From the NCBI RefSeq assembly GCF_946222605.1, contig NZ_CAMIIE010000029.1:1-43183 (forward strand): a DNA stretch of 43,183 nucleotides. Reading direction: 5' to 3'. The position numbers were made by a program, and so were the translations under genes. Under the pieces are notes generated by a model. The model made no database searches and was not told the origin of the DNA. It worked only from the letters and a program-made list of their open reading frames with translations. The number at the start of each line of letters is the position of its first letter. Within the stretch, counting starts at the first letter, position 1. The stretch comes from an uncultured Acidocella sp. (GTDB lineage Bacteria; Pseudomonadota; Alphaproteobacteria; Acetobacterales; Acetobacteraceae). Positions 1-7,992 of this stretch are shown piece after piece.

Positions 1-1215
1 ATTGGCGCCGGGCAGGCTCTGCACCCCCTCCTTTGTCGGTGGCGCGAACATATTCTTCTGCTCATCGAACGGTTCGGATTTGCGGATCAGCTTGCCGGTT
101 TCACGGTTGACGATATAGAAAAACGCGGTTTTGCCGGCTTGCCCGGCCGCCGGCACCATTTTGCCATGGTCCATCGTATCGAACAGAACGACATTGCTGA
201 CGGCGTCGTAATCCCAGACATCATGCGGCACTTCCTGGTAGTACCAGGCCAGTGATCCGTCCTTGATGTGCAGCGCGACGATGGAATCGGTGTAGAGATT
301 ATCGCCGGCGCGCTGCGAGCCATCCAGATCCGGATTGGGATTGCCGGTCGAGAAGATCAGCAGGCCGCGCTTGGTGTCGATGGCCGGGGTCGTCCACACC
401 GTGCCGCCGCCGGTTTTCCAGGACTCGCCAGCCCAGCTGGTTTTGTCGTTCGTGGTGTTGAAGCGCCAGGTCTGTTTGCCGGTCGCGGCATCATAGGAGG
501 CGACGAAACCGCGGATCGGCCATTCACCACCGGCACTGCCGATAATGACCTGGCCCTTATAGACGATCGGCGCCATGGTTTCCGAATAGCCGGCCTGGGC
601 ATCGGCGACATTCACCTTCCAGACCAGCTCTCCGGTATTGGCGTTGACATCGACCAGGCTGTTATCGAGCGTGAGGAAATAGACATTCCCATTCGCGACG
701 GTGGCGCCGCGATTGACCGGGCCGCAACAGATCTGGTTCAGCCCGTCCGTGTAGGTGTAGGTCCATAGCGTCTCGCCCGTGGCTGCATTCATGGCGATGA
801 GCGCCTGCTTGCTGTTGACCATCGGCGTGGTGATATACATCACACCATTGACGATGATCGGCGTCGTCTCGAAACTGGCGGTATAGCCGGTCTGGGCGAT
901 GGCGACCGGAGCGAGTTTCGCGATATTCGTGTCGTTGATCTGTTTCAGCGGCGAAAACCGGTGATTTTCATAACCATCGCCGGAGCCTAGCCAGTTTTGC
1001 CCGGTTTTCGCGGCATTCGCGGTCATTTCATCGGTGACGTTGGTGTTCGCCGTCACCGCCGGGCCACTGGCCGCCGCTTTCGCGCCGCCGGTTTCAGCCC
1101 CCATATTCTCTGGCGGCTGGCCCGCTTGCGCCGCGCCCAGGCTGAGCAGCAGGGCCGTGCCGGCCATAAGTGAAGCCAGGGTTGCAGATGTCTTTTTGAA
1201 CCTTGAACCGTTCAT
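1..1215 (-). CDS. PQQ-dependent alcohol dehydrogenase, 3' part outside window
   Basis: This is a periplasmic quinoprotein that oxidises alcohols (or aldehydes) with PQQ and passes electrons to a cytochrome c. The 405 visible codons include a signal peptide (residues 1-31 with a long hydrophobic core), the adjacent cysteine pair C163-C164, the motif GGEWPIRG (E231, metal ligand), GNPNPD (N292) and HDVWDYD (331-337, with catalytic Asp335). The family is normally about 560-700 residues, so about one third or more is missing, and whether a C-terminal haem domain exists cannot be seen. The start ATG at 1213-1215 leads straight into the signal peptide. Aspartate 337, two residues after the catalytic Asp, is the feature that in XoxF/PedH-type enzymes accompanies lanthanide use, while calcium enzymes usually carry Ala, Ser or Thr there. 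The gene lies just downstream of a small cytochrome c gene on the same strand, its probable electron acceptor. The substrate is unknown. Confidence 0.93.
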   Translation of the reverse strand, partial: MNGSRFKKTSATLASLMAGTALLLSLGAAQAGQPPENMGAETGGAKAAASGPAVTANTNVTDEMTANAAKTGQNWLGSGDGYENHRFSPLKQINDTNIAKLAPVAIAQTGYTASFETTPIIVNGVMYITTPMVNSKQALIAMNAATGETLWTYTYTDGLNQICCGPVNRGATVANGNVYFLTLDNSLVDVNANTGELVWKVNVADAQAGYSETMAPIVYKGQVIIGSAGGEWPIRGFVASYDAATGKQTWRFNTTNDKTSWAGESWKTGGGTVWTTPAIDTKRGLLIFSTGNPNPDLDGSQRAGDNLYTDSIVALHIKDGSLAWYYQEVPHDVWDYDAVSNVVLFDTMDHGKMVPAAGQAGKTAFFYIVNRETGKLIRKSEPFDEQKNMFAPPTKEGVQSLPGAN

Positions 1216-1293
1216 TTCAATCTCCCTGATTTTGTTGTGTTGGCTTATTCCTTGATGTTTTGGAATTTTGGGGCGTTGCTTGGACGCCCGAAC

Positions 1294-1728
1294 CTATTGG
1301 GCCTTGCCAGGGTAAGGCAGCATATTGAGGCAGCTTAACCCGTCATTCGTCATATCCGCCGTTCCCGCCGGGTAATGGTTATAAGAAAGGATATAGGCAA
1401 AAATATCCTTGTATTGGGCATCCGTCAGGCTGCCTGGCGCATCCGCCGGCATCTGGGCGGCGATAAATGATTCCAGCTGGGAGGCGGTGATTTTGGTGAA
1501 TTGCAGATAGGCCAGGAACTTTGGCCCCGCCAGTGCCGGGCCGGAATTGCCGGACATGTCGGCATTATGGCAGGAGGCGCATTTATCGTTATAGAGACTC
1601 ATGCCAGCCTGCGCCTGCGCCGGTGAATAGATCCCGCCGCTTGGACAGGCGGCTTGGCCCGGCGTGAGGGCCGCCAGGGAAAACAGGGTCAGCAGTGCCA
1701 ACTTGGAGGCAATTTTTTGAAAACTCAT
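1294..1728 (-). CDS. Secreted monohaem cytochrome c
   Basis: This is a small periplasmic class I cytochrome c of 144 residues. It has a signal peptide at residues 1-26 (cleavage expected near GQA-A), a single haem site CASCH at residues 50-54, and a C-terminal part with MPADAPGSLTD and IFAYILSYN, typical of cytochrome cbb3/alcohol-dehydrogenase-associated domains. The ATG at 1726-1728 was chosen because it begins directly at the signal peptide. A TTG at 1771-1773 would add 15 residues. Neither has a strong ribosome binding site. It is the first gene before the PQQ dehydrogenase on the same strand, so it probably accepts electrons from it. The axial methionine is presumably in the MPADAP region. 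Confidence 0.9.
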   Translation of the reverse strand: MSFQKIASKLALLTLFSLAALTPGQAACPSGGIYSPAQAQAGMSLYNDKCASCHNADMSGNSGPALAGPKFLAYLQFTKITASQLESFIAAQMPADAPGSLTDAQYKDIFAYILSYNHYPAGTADMTNDGLSCLNMLPYPGKAQ

Positions 1729-2054
1729 TGGTTTGTTCGCAGCTTTGATTTGATTTTTAGGACGCCGCCGCAATCTTCGCGTTTATATTGAGGCTACAAT
1801 GAATGCTGCCCCGGATGCAAGGCATGGTTTCATCCGGGCGAGCCCGGCTTTCGCACAGGCCGGGCGGCTCGCCTGGGCGCCAGGATTTCCCGGCTGGCGG
1901 TGGCACCCGCCTCTCCCCCAGATATGAGCCGTTCGAAATCGCGCAGAGCTTGCCCATGGAGTTGTAGCCGAAGGCCGTGATAGCGTGCCGCGCCGCCGTG
2001 ACTCCAGGGCCGGCGCGATGAGTGTGTTTGTCGATAATAAAGGGAGGCGGCGCG
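1729..2054. promoter_or_regulatory. Divergent intergenic region between cytochrome c and LysR genes
   Basis: This gene-free stretch of 326 bases separates the leftward cytochrome c/dehydrogenase pair from the rightward LysR gene, so it must hold promoters for both unless the pair is read from elsewhere. Open frames here (for example on the minus strand, 1757-2242) overlap the start of LysR and show no recognisable domain. No convincing T-N11-A LysR box or sigma-70 promoter could be singled out by eye. LysR regulators often act on divergent promoters like this one, which is the only basis for suggesting a control region. Confidence 0.4.
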
Positions 2055-2990
2055 TTGCGGATCAATAGCCTGGACCTGAATCTGCTGATCGTCCTGGATG
2101 CGTTGCTGACGCATGAAAATGTCACCCGTGTCGCGGAACAGCTGAACGTCACGCAGCCGACGATTAGTAACGCGCTCTCCAGACTAAGGCTGCATTTCAA
2201 GGACGAGCTTTTGGTGATGGTCGGGCGGCGCATGGTGCCCACACCTTTGGCCAGCCGGCTGCGCGATCCGGTTTCAGAGCTGTTGCGGCAGGCTCAGCGT
2301 GTGGCGCTGACCCGCTCCAGTTTCGATCCCGCCGAAGCCGAGACCGATATTGCCATTGCCGCTTCGGATTATGTCGTCGACGCCTTGATGCTCGATGTTC
2401 AACGGGAGCTGCTGCACCGCGCCCCGCGCATCAACACCCAGATCGTCAGTGTTTCAGCGCCGGCCAGGCAGAGATTTGCCGAAGGCAAGATGGATCTGAT
2501 GTTTCATCCGCCCGAATTCGTGAACGCGAATGATCATTTTGAAACCGTCTTCGAGGATAAATTCGTCCCGGTGATCTGGGAGGGAAATGACGCGGTCGGC
2601 GCCACATTGCCGCTCGAGGCATTTCAGTCGATGCCTTACGCGGCCATCGAGTTTGGCGAATCGTCCCATATCAGCCAGTCTGACCTTTATTTTTCGCGCG
2701 CGGGCATCACCCGGAATATTCGGCTTCGTCTGCCCAACTATATCAATCTGGCGGCGGCCGTCATCGGCACGCCGTTGGTGGCGAGCCTGCCATGGCTGCT
2801 GGCACGCCACTGGGTCGGCAAGGGACTTCGGGTGGTGAAGCCCGATTTCACCTTCCCCACGCTGCCGGAAGTGATGTGCTGGCCGGCTCATCTCAATGAC
2901 GATCCCGGCAATCAGTGGTTGCGTGGGCTGGTCAAGGATAAGGCGCAAAGGCTGCAAGCCTTGATCGACGCGGCGTTTTCCCACTCATAG
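2055..2990 (+). CDS. LysR-family transcriptional regulator (NodD/PcpR-like)
   Basis: This is a transcription factor of 311 residues. The N-terminal winged helix-turn-helix (about residues 5-63) reads LDLNLLIVLDALLTHENVT then QPTISNALSRLRLHF, typical of the NodD/LinR/PcpR branch, followed by an effector-binding domain to the end. The start is taken as TTG at 2055-2057 because a strong AGGGAGG lies at 2041-2047, seven bases upstream, and this places the HTH at the usual distance from the N-terminus. An upstream ATG at 2022 would add 11 non-conserved residues. It sits immediately before the aromatic-degradation genes on the same strand and is probably their effector-responsive regulator. The effector is unknown, but members of this branch often sense aromatic compounds. 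Confidence 0.93.
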   Translation: MRINSLDLNLLIVLDALLTHENVTRVAEQLNVTQPTISNALSRLRLHFKDELLVMVGRRMVPTPLASRLRDPVSELLRQAQRVALTRSSFDPAEAETDIAIAASDYVVDALMLDVQRELLHRAPRINTQIVSVSAPARQRFAEGKMDLMFHPPEFVNANDHFETVFEDKFVPVIWEGNDAVGATLPLEAFQSMPYAAIEFGESSHISQSDLYFSRAGITRNIRLRLPNYINLAAAVIGTPLVASLPWLLARHWVGKGLRVVKPDFTFPTLPEVMCWPAHLNDDPGNQWLRGLVKDKAQRLQALIDAAFSHS

Positions 2991-3201
2991 ACAATCTTTA
3001 TTGCTTTCATTCAAAACGATGATTTGATCGGCCGTCCCCCCTGGCGCAATGAACGCACAACAAAAGTTGTGAGGGGATTTCGTCTTTGCCGAGCGGATAA
3101 TTTATTCGCGTCATGGCCCGGGTGAACGGGCTCGATTTCTGATTTTGACTCTCATCAGGCGTAACCTCGCGCACAAGCCGCGGGTAGGCGCGGAGATATG
3201 C
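2991..3201 (+). promoter_or_regulatory. Upstream region of the catabolic gene cluster
   Basis: These 211 gene-free bases separate the LysR stop from the first catabolic gene, the largest gap in the rightward run until 7836. The first part, around 2995-3035, is notably AT-rich for this genome, consistent with a promoter. The ribosome binding site for the next gene is the GCGGAG at about 3190-3195. No LysR box was identified with confidence. Confidence 0.35.
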
Positions 3202-4359
3202 ATGTTTCGCTATTTTCCCACAAATTATGTTTGGAATCTCTCTGTCGATCTCGCCATCGAAATGGGAGCCAGGATCGGCGAGATCGAGGAGATGTGCGCG
3301 CCTTTGCAGGAGGCGGCGAAAGCCCCGGATGCCGCCGGCACGCGGGCCTTCCGCGAAGCCTGGGAAAACATGGCCGGCAAGCTGGTCGCGCTCGCGCGGG
3401 AGGACGAAGAAGCGGGGCGGCTCCTATCTGCAGGTGAAAAGCTCAATCGCGCCGCCATCTATCTGCTGACCTGCGAGCGCCTGCAGTCGCGCGACGCGCC
3501 TGGCCGGCTCGAACTTTACCAAAGAGTGCTGGAAATTTTCGAAAAAGGCGTGGCGCTCTCAAGGGAGAATTGCCGGCGCGTGGAAATCCCTTACGAGGAT
3601 AAGGTGATTTCCGGCTTGTTCGTGCAGGCTGAGGATGTCGGCTTCCCCGCGCCCGTGCTGGTGCAGGTCAATGGTCTGGATTCCACGAAAGAGATGAAAT
3701 ACCGCGTCGGCCTTCCGGCGTGGCTGGCGCGGCGGGGTGTATCCTCGCTGGTGATCGATCAGCCCGGCACGGGCGAGGCGTTGCGCTTGCACAATCTAAC
3801 GGCACGTTATGATTCCGAGCATTGGGCCAGCGTCGTGGTGGATTGGCTGGAAACCCAGCCAGGGATCGATTCCAAGCGGATCGGCTTGGAGGGCGTGTCG
3901 CTCGGCGGTTATTATTGTCCGCGCGCCGTGGCCTTCGAGCCGCGCTTCGCCATGGGCGTGTCCTGGGGGGCGAATCACGATTGGCGGGAGGTGCAGAAGC
4001 GCCGTCTGGCGAAAGAAGGCAGCTTTCCGGTGCCGCATTACTGGGAGCATGTCTGCTGGGTCTGGGGTGCCGCGAATATCGATGAATTCATGAAAATTGC
4101 GGAACATGTGCATCTCGACGGGATTCTGGACCGCATCAAGGTGCCGTTTCTGGTCACGCATGGCGAGAAGGATTCACAAATTCCGCTGGACATGGCCCGG
4201 CGTACATATGACGCGCTGGTCAACAGCCCCAAGCGCGAGCTGAAGATTTTCACCGATCGCGAAGGTGGCGTGCAGCATTCGAGTTTCGATAATTCCATCA
4301 ATGCCGGCCACTATATCGCCGATTGGGTGGCGCAAACCCTCGGCGGTCGGCTGGCCTGA
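3202..4359 (+). CDS. Alpha/beta hydrolase, 2,6-dihydroxypseudooxynicotine-hydrolase/FrsA-like
   Basis: This is a 385-residue serine-type hydrolase with an N-terminal helical region (1-125) before the alpha/beta core, the architecture of the DUF1100/FrsA and 2,6-dihydroxypseudooxynicotine hydrolase group. The nucleophile elbow is GVSLGGY with Ser233, the acid is Asp324 in THGEKDSQIP, and the histidine is His359 in GGVQHSS. Known members with this architecture cut C-C bonds of diketone-like compounds or hydrolyse esters. Here it begins a set with an extradiol dioxygenase, so hydrolysis of a ring-cleavage product is the likeliest job (inference). The ATG at 3202 was chosen because GCGGAG precedes it. 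An upstream start at 3145 lacks such a site. The stop is 21 bases before the dioxygenase start. Confidence 0.85.
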   Translation: MFRYFPTNYVWNLSVDLAIEMGARIGEIEEMCAPLQEAAKAPDAAGTRAFREAWENMAGKLVALAREDEEAGRLLSAGEKLNRAAIYLLTCERLQSRDAPGRLELYQRVLEIFEKGVALSRENCRRVEIPYEDKVISGLFVQAEDVGFPAPVLVQVNGLDSTKEMKYRVGLPAWLARRGVSSLVIDQPGTGEALRLHNLTARYDSEHWASVVVDWLETQPGIDSKRIGLEGVSLGGYYCPRAVAFEPRFAMGVSWGANHDWREVQKRRLAKEGSFPVPHYWEHVCWVWGAANIDEFMKIAEHVHLDGILDRIKVPFLVTHGEKDSQIPLDMARRTYDALVNSPKRELKIFTDREGGVQHSSFDNSINAGHYIADWVAQTLGGRLA

Positions 4360-4380
4360 ACCGATATCACGGAGAGAGAC

Positions 4381-5337
4381 ATGAACATCACCAGCCTTGA
4401 GGGGCTTGTTTTCGGTGTTGACGATGTTGGCGCCTGCAACGAATTCCTCGCCAACATGGGACTTGAAGTGGTGGAGCGCGCCGATGACGGCGGGCATTTC
4501 CTGGCCGAGGATGGAACCTGGATCAGCATTCGTCCGCGCTTGGACGCACAATTGCCCGCAGCGCTGGAAACCGGGTCCATGCTGCGCGAGACCGTTTACG
4601 GCGCCGCCGATACGGACACGATCGAGGAGGTTGCCAAGGAGATGGCGCGCGACCGTGAAGTCACCTGGCATGCCGATGGCAGCATCGGATTTTACGATGA
4701 TCTGGGCTTTGCCTTGCGGATCTGTGTCTCGTCGCGCAAGCCGCTGGAGGTGCCGGCGGAGGTGATGCCAAACGTTCCGAATTCGGCGCAAAGCCGTGGG
4801 CTGAATGTCATCGGTGTCACGCCCGGCGCACCGGCGGCGCGGCCGCGCACCTTGTCCCATGTGGTGTATTTCGTTCCCGATGTGGCGTTGGCAGAAGCCT
4901 TCTACACGCAGCGTCTGGGGTTTCGCTGCACGGATCGTTTCACCGATGTCGGCCCCTTCCTGCGTCCGGCCGGGATGGCGGATCATCATGCCTTGTTCCT
5001 GATCCAAAGCCCGCCGCATATCAAAGGCATCGAGCATTTCGCCTTTCACATGGCCAGCCCTTCGCAGGTTCTGGCGGCCGGAACCCAGATGGTGAAGCGC
5101 GGCTTTCAGAGCTTCTGGGGGCCGGGGCGGCATCATTTCGGCAGCAACTGGTTCTGGTATTTCAATTGCCCGATGGGCTGCCACGCCGAATTCGACGCGG
5201 ACATGGACCAGCATGACGATCATTGGGTGCCCCGCGCCACGGCGATGGGGCCCGAGGCCAGCCAGGCTTATCTGTTCCAGTTCCGTGAGAAATGGGCGCC
5301 CGGTGGGCCGCCGCCCAATGCCCGGCCGGCCAGCTGA
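4381..5337 (+). CDS. Extradiol ring-cleavage dioxygenase (VOC superfamily, two-domain)
   Basis: This is a 318-residue type I extradiol dioxygenase built of two vicinal-oxygen-chelate modules (about 1-125 and 155-285). The C-terminal module keeps the iron triad: His160 (LSHVVYF), His219 (GIEHFAFH) and Glu270 (CHAEFDADM). The active-site His202/His203 (DHHALFLI) and Tyr260 (WFWYFNC) are at the spacing seen in 2,3-dihydroxybiphenyl dioxygenase (Tyr ten residues before the Glu). It should therefore open a catechol-like ring next to the hydroxyls using Fe(II) and O2. The substrate cannot be read from sequence. A GGAGAGAG site precedes the ATG. It is followed by a Rieske ferredoxin starting two bases after its stop. 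Confidence 0.9.
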   Translation: MNITSLEGLVFGVDDVGACNEFLANMGLEVVERADDGGHFLAEDGTWISIRPRLDAQLPAALETGSMLRETVYGAADTDTIEEVAKEMARDREVTWHADGSIGFYDDLGFALRICVSSRKPLEVPAEVMPNVPNSAQSRGLNVIGVTPGAPAARPRTLSHVVYFVPDVALAEAFYTQRLGFRCTDRFTDVGPFLRPAGMADHHALFLIQSPPHIKGIEHFAFHMASPSQVLAAGTQMVKRGFQSFWGPGRHHFGSNWFWYFNCPMGCHAEFDADMDQHDDHWVPRATAMGPEASQAYLFQFREKWAPGGPPPNARPAS

Positions 5338-5339
5338 GC

Positions 5340-5711
5340 ATGACGGTGCTCTGCCATATTTCAGAGATTCCAGTTGATGGCGCCATCGGCGTCGAGCCTG
5401 GCGAAGACGGGCACGATACGATTTTTCTGGTCCGCCGCGCCGGGCATGTCTATGCCTATCGTGATTCCTGCCCGCATTGGCCAGGGGCGCGCATGGCCTG
5501 GCGGCGCCATGAATATCTGGATGCGGACGGCGCGCATATTGTCTGCCACGGCCATGGCGCCTTGTTTGACATTGCAACCGGCCATTGCCTTTCGGGGCCA
5601 TGCGCCGGCTTGTCGCTCAGCGCCCTGCCGGTGGAGCTGACAGCGCAGGGTTTGGTGCGGCTCCTGCCCACCGCATCCGCGCCTTTGACCTCAAAGGAAA
5701 TTTCAAAATGA
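5340..5711 (+). CDS. Stand-alone Rieske [2Fe-2S] ferredoxin
   Basis: This is a 123-residue cytoplasmic Rieske protein. The cluster ligands are Cys44-x-His46 in CPHWPGA and Cys69-x2-His72 in CHGHGALF, with the expected spacing. The second motif is slightly unusual (CHGHG in place of the common CPWHG). There is no signal peptide or membrane segment. The start ATG at 5340 lies two bases after the dioxygenase stop, and the stop overlaps the next start (ATGA), so the genes are translationally coupled. No Rieske oxygenase large subunit or ferredoxin reductase is present in the window, so its partner is unclear. It may serve the neighbouring dioxygenase or a distant oxygenase. Confidence 0.9.
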   Translation: MTVLCHISEIPVDGAIGVEPGEDGHDTIFLVRRAGHVYAYRDSCPHWPGARMAWRRHEYLDADGAHIVCHGHGALFDIATGHCLSGPCAGLSLSALPVELTAQGLVRLLPTASAPLTSKEISK

Positions 5712-6835
5712 GTGGAATGGCGAAGAATAGTCTCGTCATTGGCGGCGGGTTCGCGGGCATGGCCGCGGCGATTGAGCTGGCCAAGCGGGGCATGCGGGTC
5801 GAGCTGGTTGAGATCGACCCGGGCTGGCGGGCTTACGGCGCGGGGATCAGCCTGGGCGGCGCGACCTTGCGGGCGTTAAAAACCCTGGGCATTCTGGATG
5901 AGTTTTTGCGTGTCGCCCATGCCTCTGATGGCGTGGATATCCGCACCCCGGCCGGGGCGCTGATCGGCCAGCTGCCCACCCCGCGCCTGGCGGGGCCGGA
6001 TGTGCCGGGCGGTGCTGGCGTGATGCGGCCGGTCCTGGCGGGCGTTCTCGCCGCCGCCACCCGCGCGGCCGGCGTCGCGGTGCGGCTGGGCGTGAGCTTT
6101 TCCAGCATCACCCAGACCGAAACCGGCGTGGAGGTGGCCTTCACCGATGGCGGGACAGGCCGGTATGATCTGCTGATCGGCGCCGATGGGCTTTATTCCA
6201 AGGTACGCACGGCATTGTTCCCGGACGCGCCGGCGCCGTCCTATAGCGGCCAGGGTGTGTGGCGCGCGGTGCTGCCGCGCCCGCCCGAGATTGCGCGCTG
6301 TACGATGTGGATGGGCGACAGGGTGAAGCCGGGGGTGAATCCGGTTTCCGCCGAGGAGATGTATCTTTTCGTCACCGAGGACCGCGCGGCGCATGAGCGC
6401 CTGGATCCGGCAGGCTTCGTCGATCATCTGCGCGCCTTGCTGGCGCCATTCCCGGACCCGGCTTTGCAGGCGATCAGGGCAGAGCTGGGGGCGCGGTCGC
6501 AGATCATCTACCGGCCCCTGGAAGGGCTGCTGCTGAAGAGCTGGTACCAGGGCAGGGTGGTGCTGGTGGGCGATGCGGTGCACGCCACCACCCCGCATCT
6601 GGCCTCCGGCGCCTGTATCGGGATCGAGGATGGCATCGTGCTGGCCGAGGAACTCGCGGGCGGCGGCGGCATCGAGGCCGCGCTCGCGCGGTTCCAGGCC
6701 CGGCGCTGGGAGCGCTGCCGCATGGTGGTGGAAAACTCGGCGCGGCTTGGCGTGATCGAGCGGACGGGTGGCGACAAGGCGGAACATGCGCGGATCATGC
6801 GCGACAGCCACCAGGCGCTGGCGGCGCCGATTTGA
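5708..6835 (+). CDS. Group A FAD-dependent aromatic monooxygenase
   Basis: This is a 375-residue flavoprotein hydroxylase of the salicylate/p-hydroxybenzoate hydroxylase type. It uses NAD(P)H and O2 to hydroxylate an aromatic ring. The three diagnostic motifs are present: the dinucleotide fold GGGFAG at residues 12-17, the DG motif GADGLYSKVR at 158-167, and the GD motif VLVGDAVHATTPH at 285-297. The ATG at 5708 overlaps the Rieske stop by ATGA and is preceded by AAGGAA. Longer frames starting upstream lie inside the Rieske gene and can be dismissed. In context it probably makes the catechol-type diol cleaved by the dioxygenase. The substrate is unknown. Confidence 0.92.
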   Translation: MSGMAKNSLVIGGGFAGMAAAIELAKRGMRVELVEIDPGWRAYGAGISLGGATLRALKTLGILDEFLRVAHASDGVDIRTPAGALIGQLPTPRLAGPDVPGGAGVMRPVLAGVLAAATRAAGVAVRLGVSFSSITQTETGVEVAFTDGGTGRYDLLIGADGLYSKVRTALFPDAPAPSYSGQGVWRAVLPRPPEIARCTMWMGDRVKPGVNPVSAEEMYLFVTEDRAAHERLDPAGFVDHLRALLAPFPDPALQAIRAELGARSQIIYRPLEGLLLKSWYQGRVVLVGDAVHATTPHLASGACIGIEDGIVLAEELAGGGGIEAALARFQARRWERCRMVVENSARLGVIERTGGDKAEHARIMRDSHQALAAPI

Positions 6836-6851
6836 GAAAAGGGAGCGACCC

Positions 6852-7835
6852 ATGAAGCTGGCCAGTTTGCGTGATGGCGGCCGCGATGGGCGGCTGGCCG
6901 TGGTCTCGCGTGATCTCTCCCGCGCCTGCCTGGCGCCCGTGCCCACCATGCTGGCGCTGATGGACCAGTGGGAGGCGCGCGAACCGGCGCTTCGCAGCTT
7001 GTATCAGGCCTTGAACGACGGCCAATGCGAGAGCTTCGCCTTCGATCCCGGCCAGGCGATGGCGCCGCTGCCGCGCAGCTTTCAATGGCTGGATGCCTCC
7101 GCCTTTCTGGCGCATGGCGCGTTGATGACCAAGGCGCTGCGCCTGGAGAAGAATGTGCAGGGCGATCTGCCGCTGATCTACCAGGGCGGATCGGATAGCC
7201 TGCTCGGCCCGTGCGAGGATGTGCCATTCCCCTCGGAAGCGTTGGGGATCGATTTCGAGGGCGAGTTCGCCGTATGCCTGGGCGATGTGCCGATGGGGGC
7301 AACGCTGGAGGAGGCGCATCAGGCGATCCGGTTGCTGACAATCGCCAATGATTGGAGTTTGCGCGCGCTGGCCGCGCGGGAGATGGCCACCGGCTTTGGC
7401 TGGCTGCAATGCAAGCCCTCCACCAGCTTCGCGCCGGTGGCGATCACCCCCGATGAGCTGGGGCCGGCCTGGGACCAGGGGCGGGTGAAATTGCGCCTCT
7501 CGGTCAGCCTGAACGGCGCGCTGTTCGGCCAGCCCGATGGCGCGGCGATGGATTTTAGCTTTCCGCAGCTGATCCGCCACGCCGCACGCACACGCCGCCT
7601 TTGCGCTGGCACCTTGCTGGGCTCGGGAACCGTTTCGGAAGGCGCGCCGCAGCGTGTGGGGAGCGCTTGCATCGCGGAGATGCGCGGCGGCGAGATGATT
7701 TTGCATGGCGAACCGCGCACCGCCTTCCTGAAGTTTGGCGACGAGGTCGCGATGACGGCTTACGATGCCAACGGCCAAGCGCCGTTCGGGGCCCTGTCGC
7801 AACGCGTCGTCGCCGCGCCGCGTCAGGAAATATGA
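6852..7835 (+). CDS. Fumarylacetoacetate-hydrolase-family enzyme
   Basis: This 327-residue metal-dependent enzyme belongs to the FAH superfamily, which includes fumarylacetoacetase, fumarylpyruvate hydrolase and oxopentenoate hydratase or decarboxylase. The N-terminal part (1-85) is longer than in minimal members. The core shows IDFEGEFAV (metal ligands Glu136 and Glu138), ANDWSLR (Asp167) and the GSGTVSEG glycine motif near residue 258. It starts 16 bases after the monooxygenase with GGGAG upstream. Given its neighbours it probably hydrolyses or hydrates a dioxo-acid produced after ring cleavage. FAH enzymes are hard to assign by sequence alone, so the reaction is left open. Confidence 0.9.
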   Translation: MKLASLRDGGRDGRLAVVSRDLSRACLAPVPTMLALMDQWEAREPALRSLYQALNDGQCESFAFDPGQAMAPLPRSFQWLDASAFLAHGALMTKALRLEKNVQGDLPLIYQGGSDSLLGPCEDVPFPSEALGIDFEGEFAVCLGDVPMGATLEEAHQAIRLLTIANDWSLRALAAREMATGFGWLQCKPSTSFAPVAITPDELGPAWDQGRVKLRLSVSLNGALFGQPDGAAMDFSFPQLIRHAARTRRLCAGTLLGSGTVSEGAPQRVGSACIAEMRGGEMILHGEPRTAFLKFGDEVAMTAYDANGQAPFGALSQRVVAAPRQEI

Positions 7836-7845
7836 TGATTTCGTA

Positions 7846-7883
7846 AGCGTCTTTCACGGATTTTCCGTGCCGATAGAGACGCT
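7846..7883 (+). promoter_or_regulatory. Nested inverted repeat (possible RNA hairpin) between the FAH and channel genes
   Basis: AGCGTCT at 7846-7852 pairs with AGACGCT at 7877-7883, and inside it CACGGA pairs with TCCGTG around a three-base TTT loop. The result is a long interrupted hairpin starting about ten bases after the FAH stop. No T-run follows the outer stem, so a simple intrinsic terminator is not evident. It could stabilise the upstream message or mark a processing point between the catabolic and transport genes. Confidence 0.4.
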
Positions 7884-7992
7884 CAATGGGAGGCATATAA
7901 AAACTAAATTTTCCAAAACGCCATGATTATGGATTGATCGCAACCGTCCAAGCGGCGCGCAAAGCGCCTTTACAAAGAGAAAGTCTGGGGAA

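Noticed and set aside
1757..2242. Minus-strand frame covering the region left of LysR
   Set aside because: It overlaps the start of LysR including its HTH, and no domain was recognised. The segment around GYNSMGKLCAISNGSYLG could be a gene remnant, but nothing supports it further.
2991..3201. A LysR binding box upstream of the catabolic genes
   Set aside because: Several T-N11-A matches can be drawn by eye in AT-rich DNA, and none has clear dyad symmetry.
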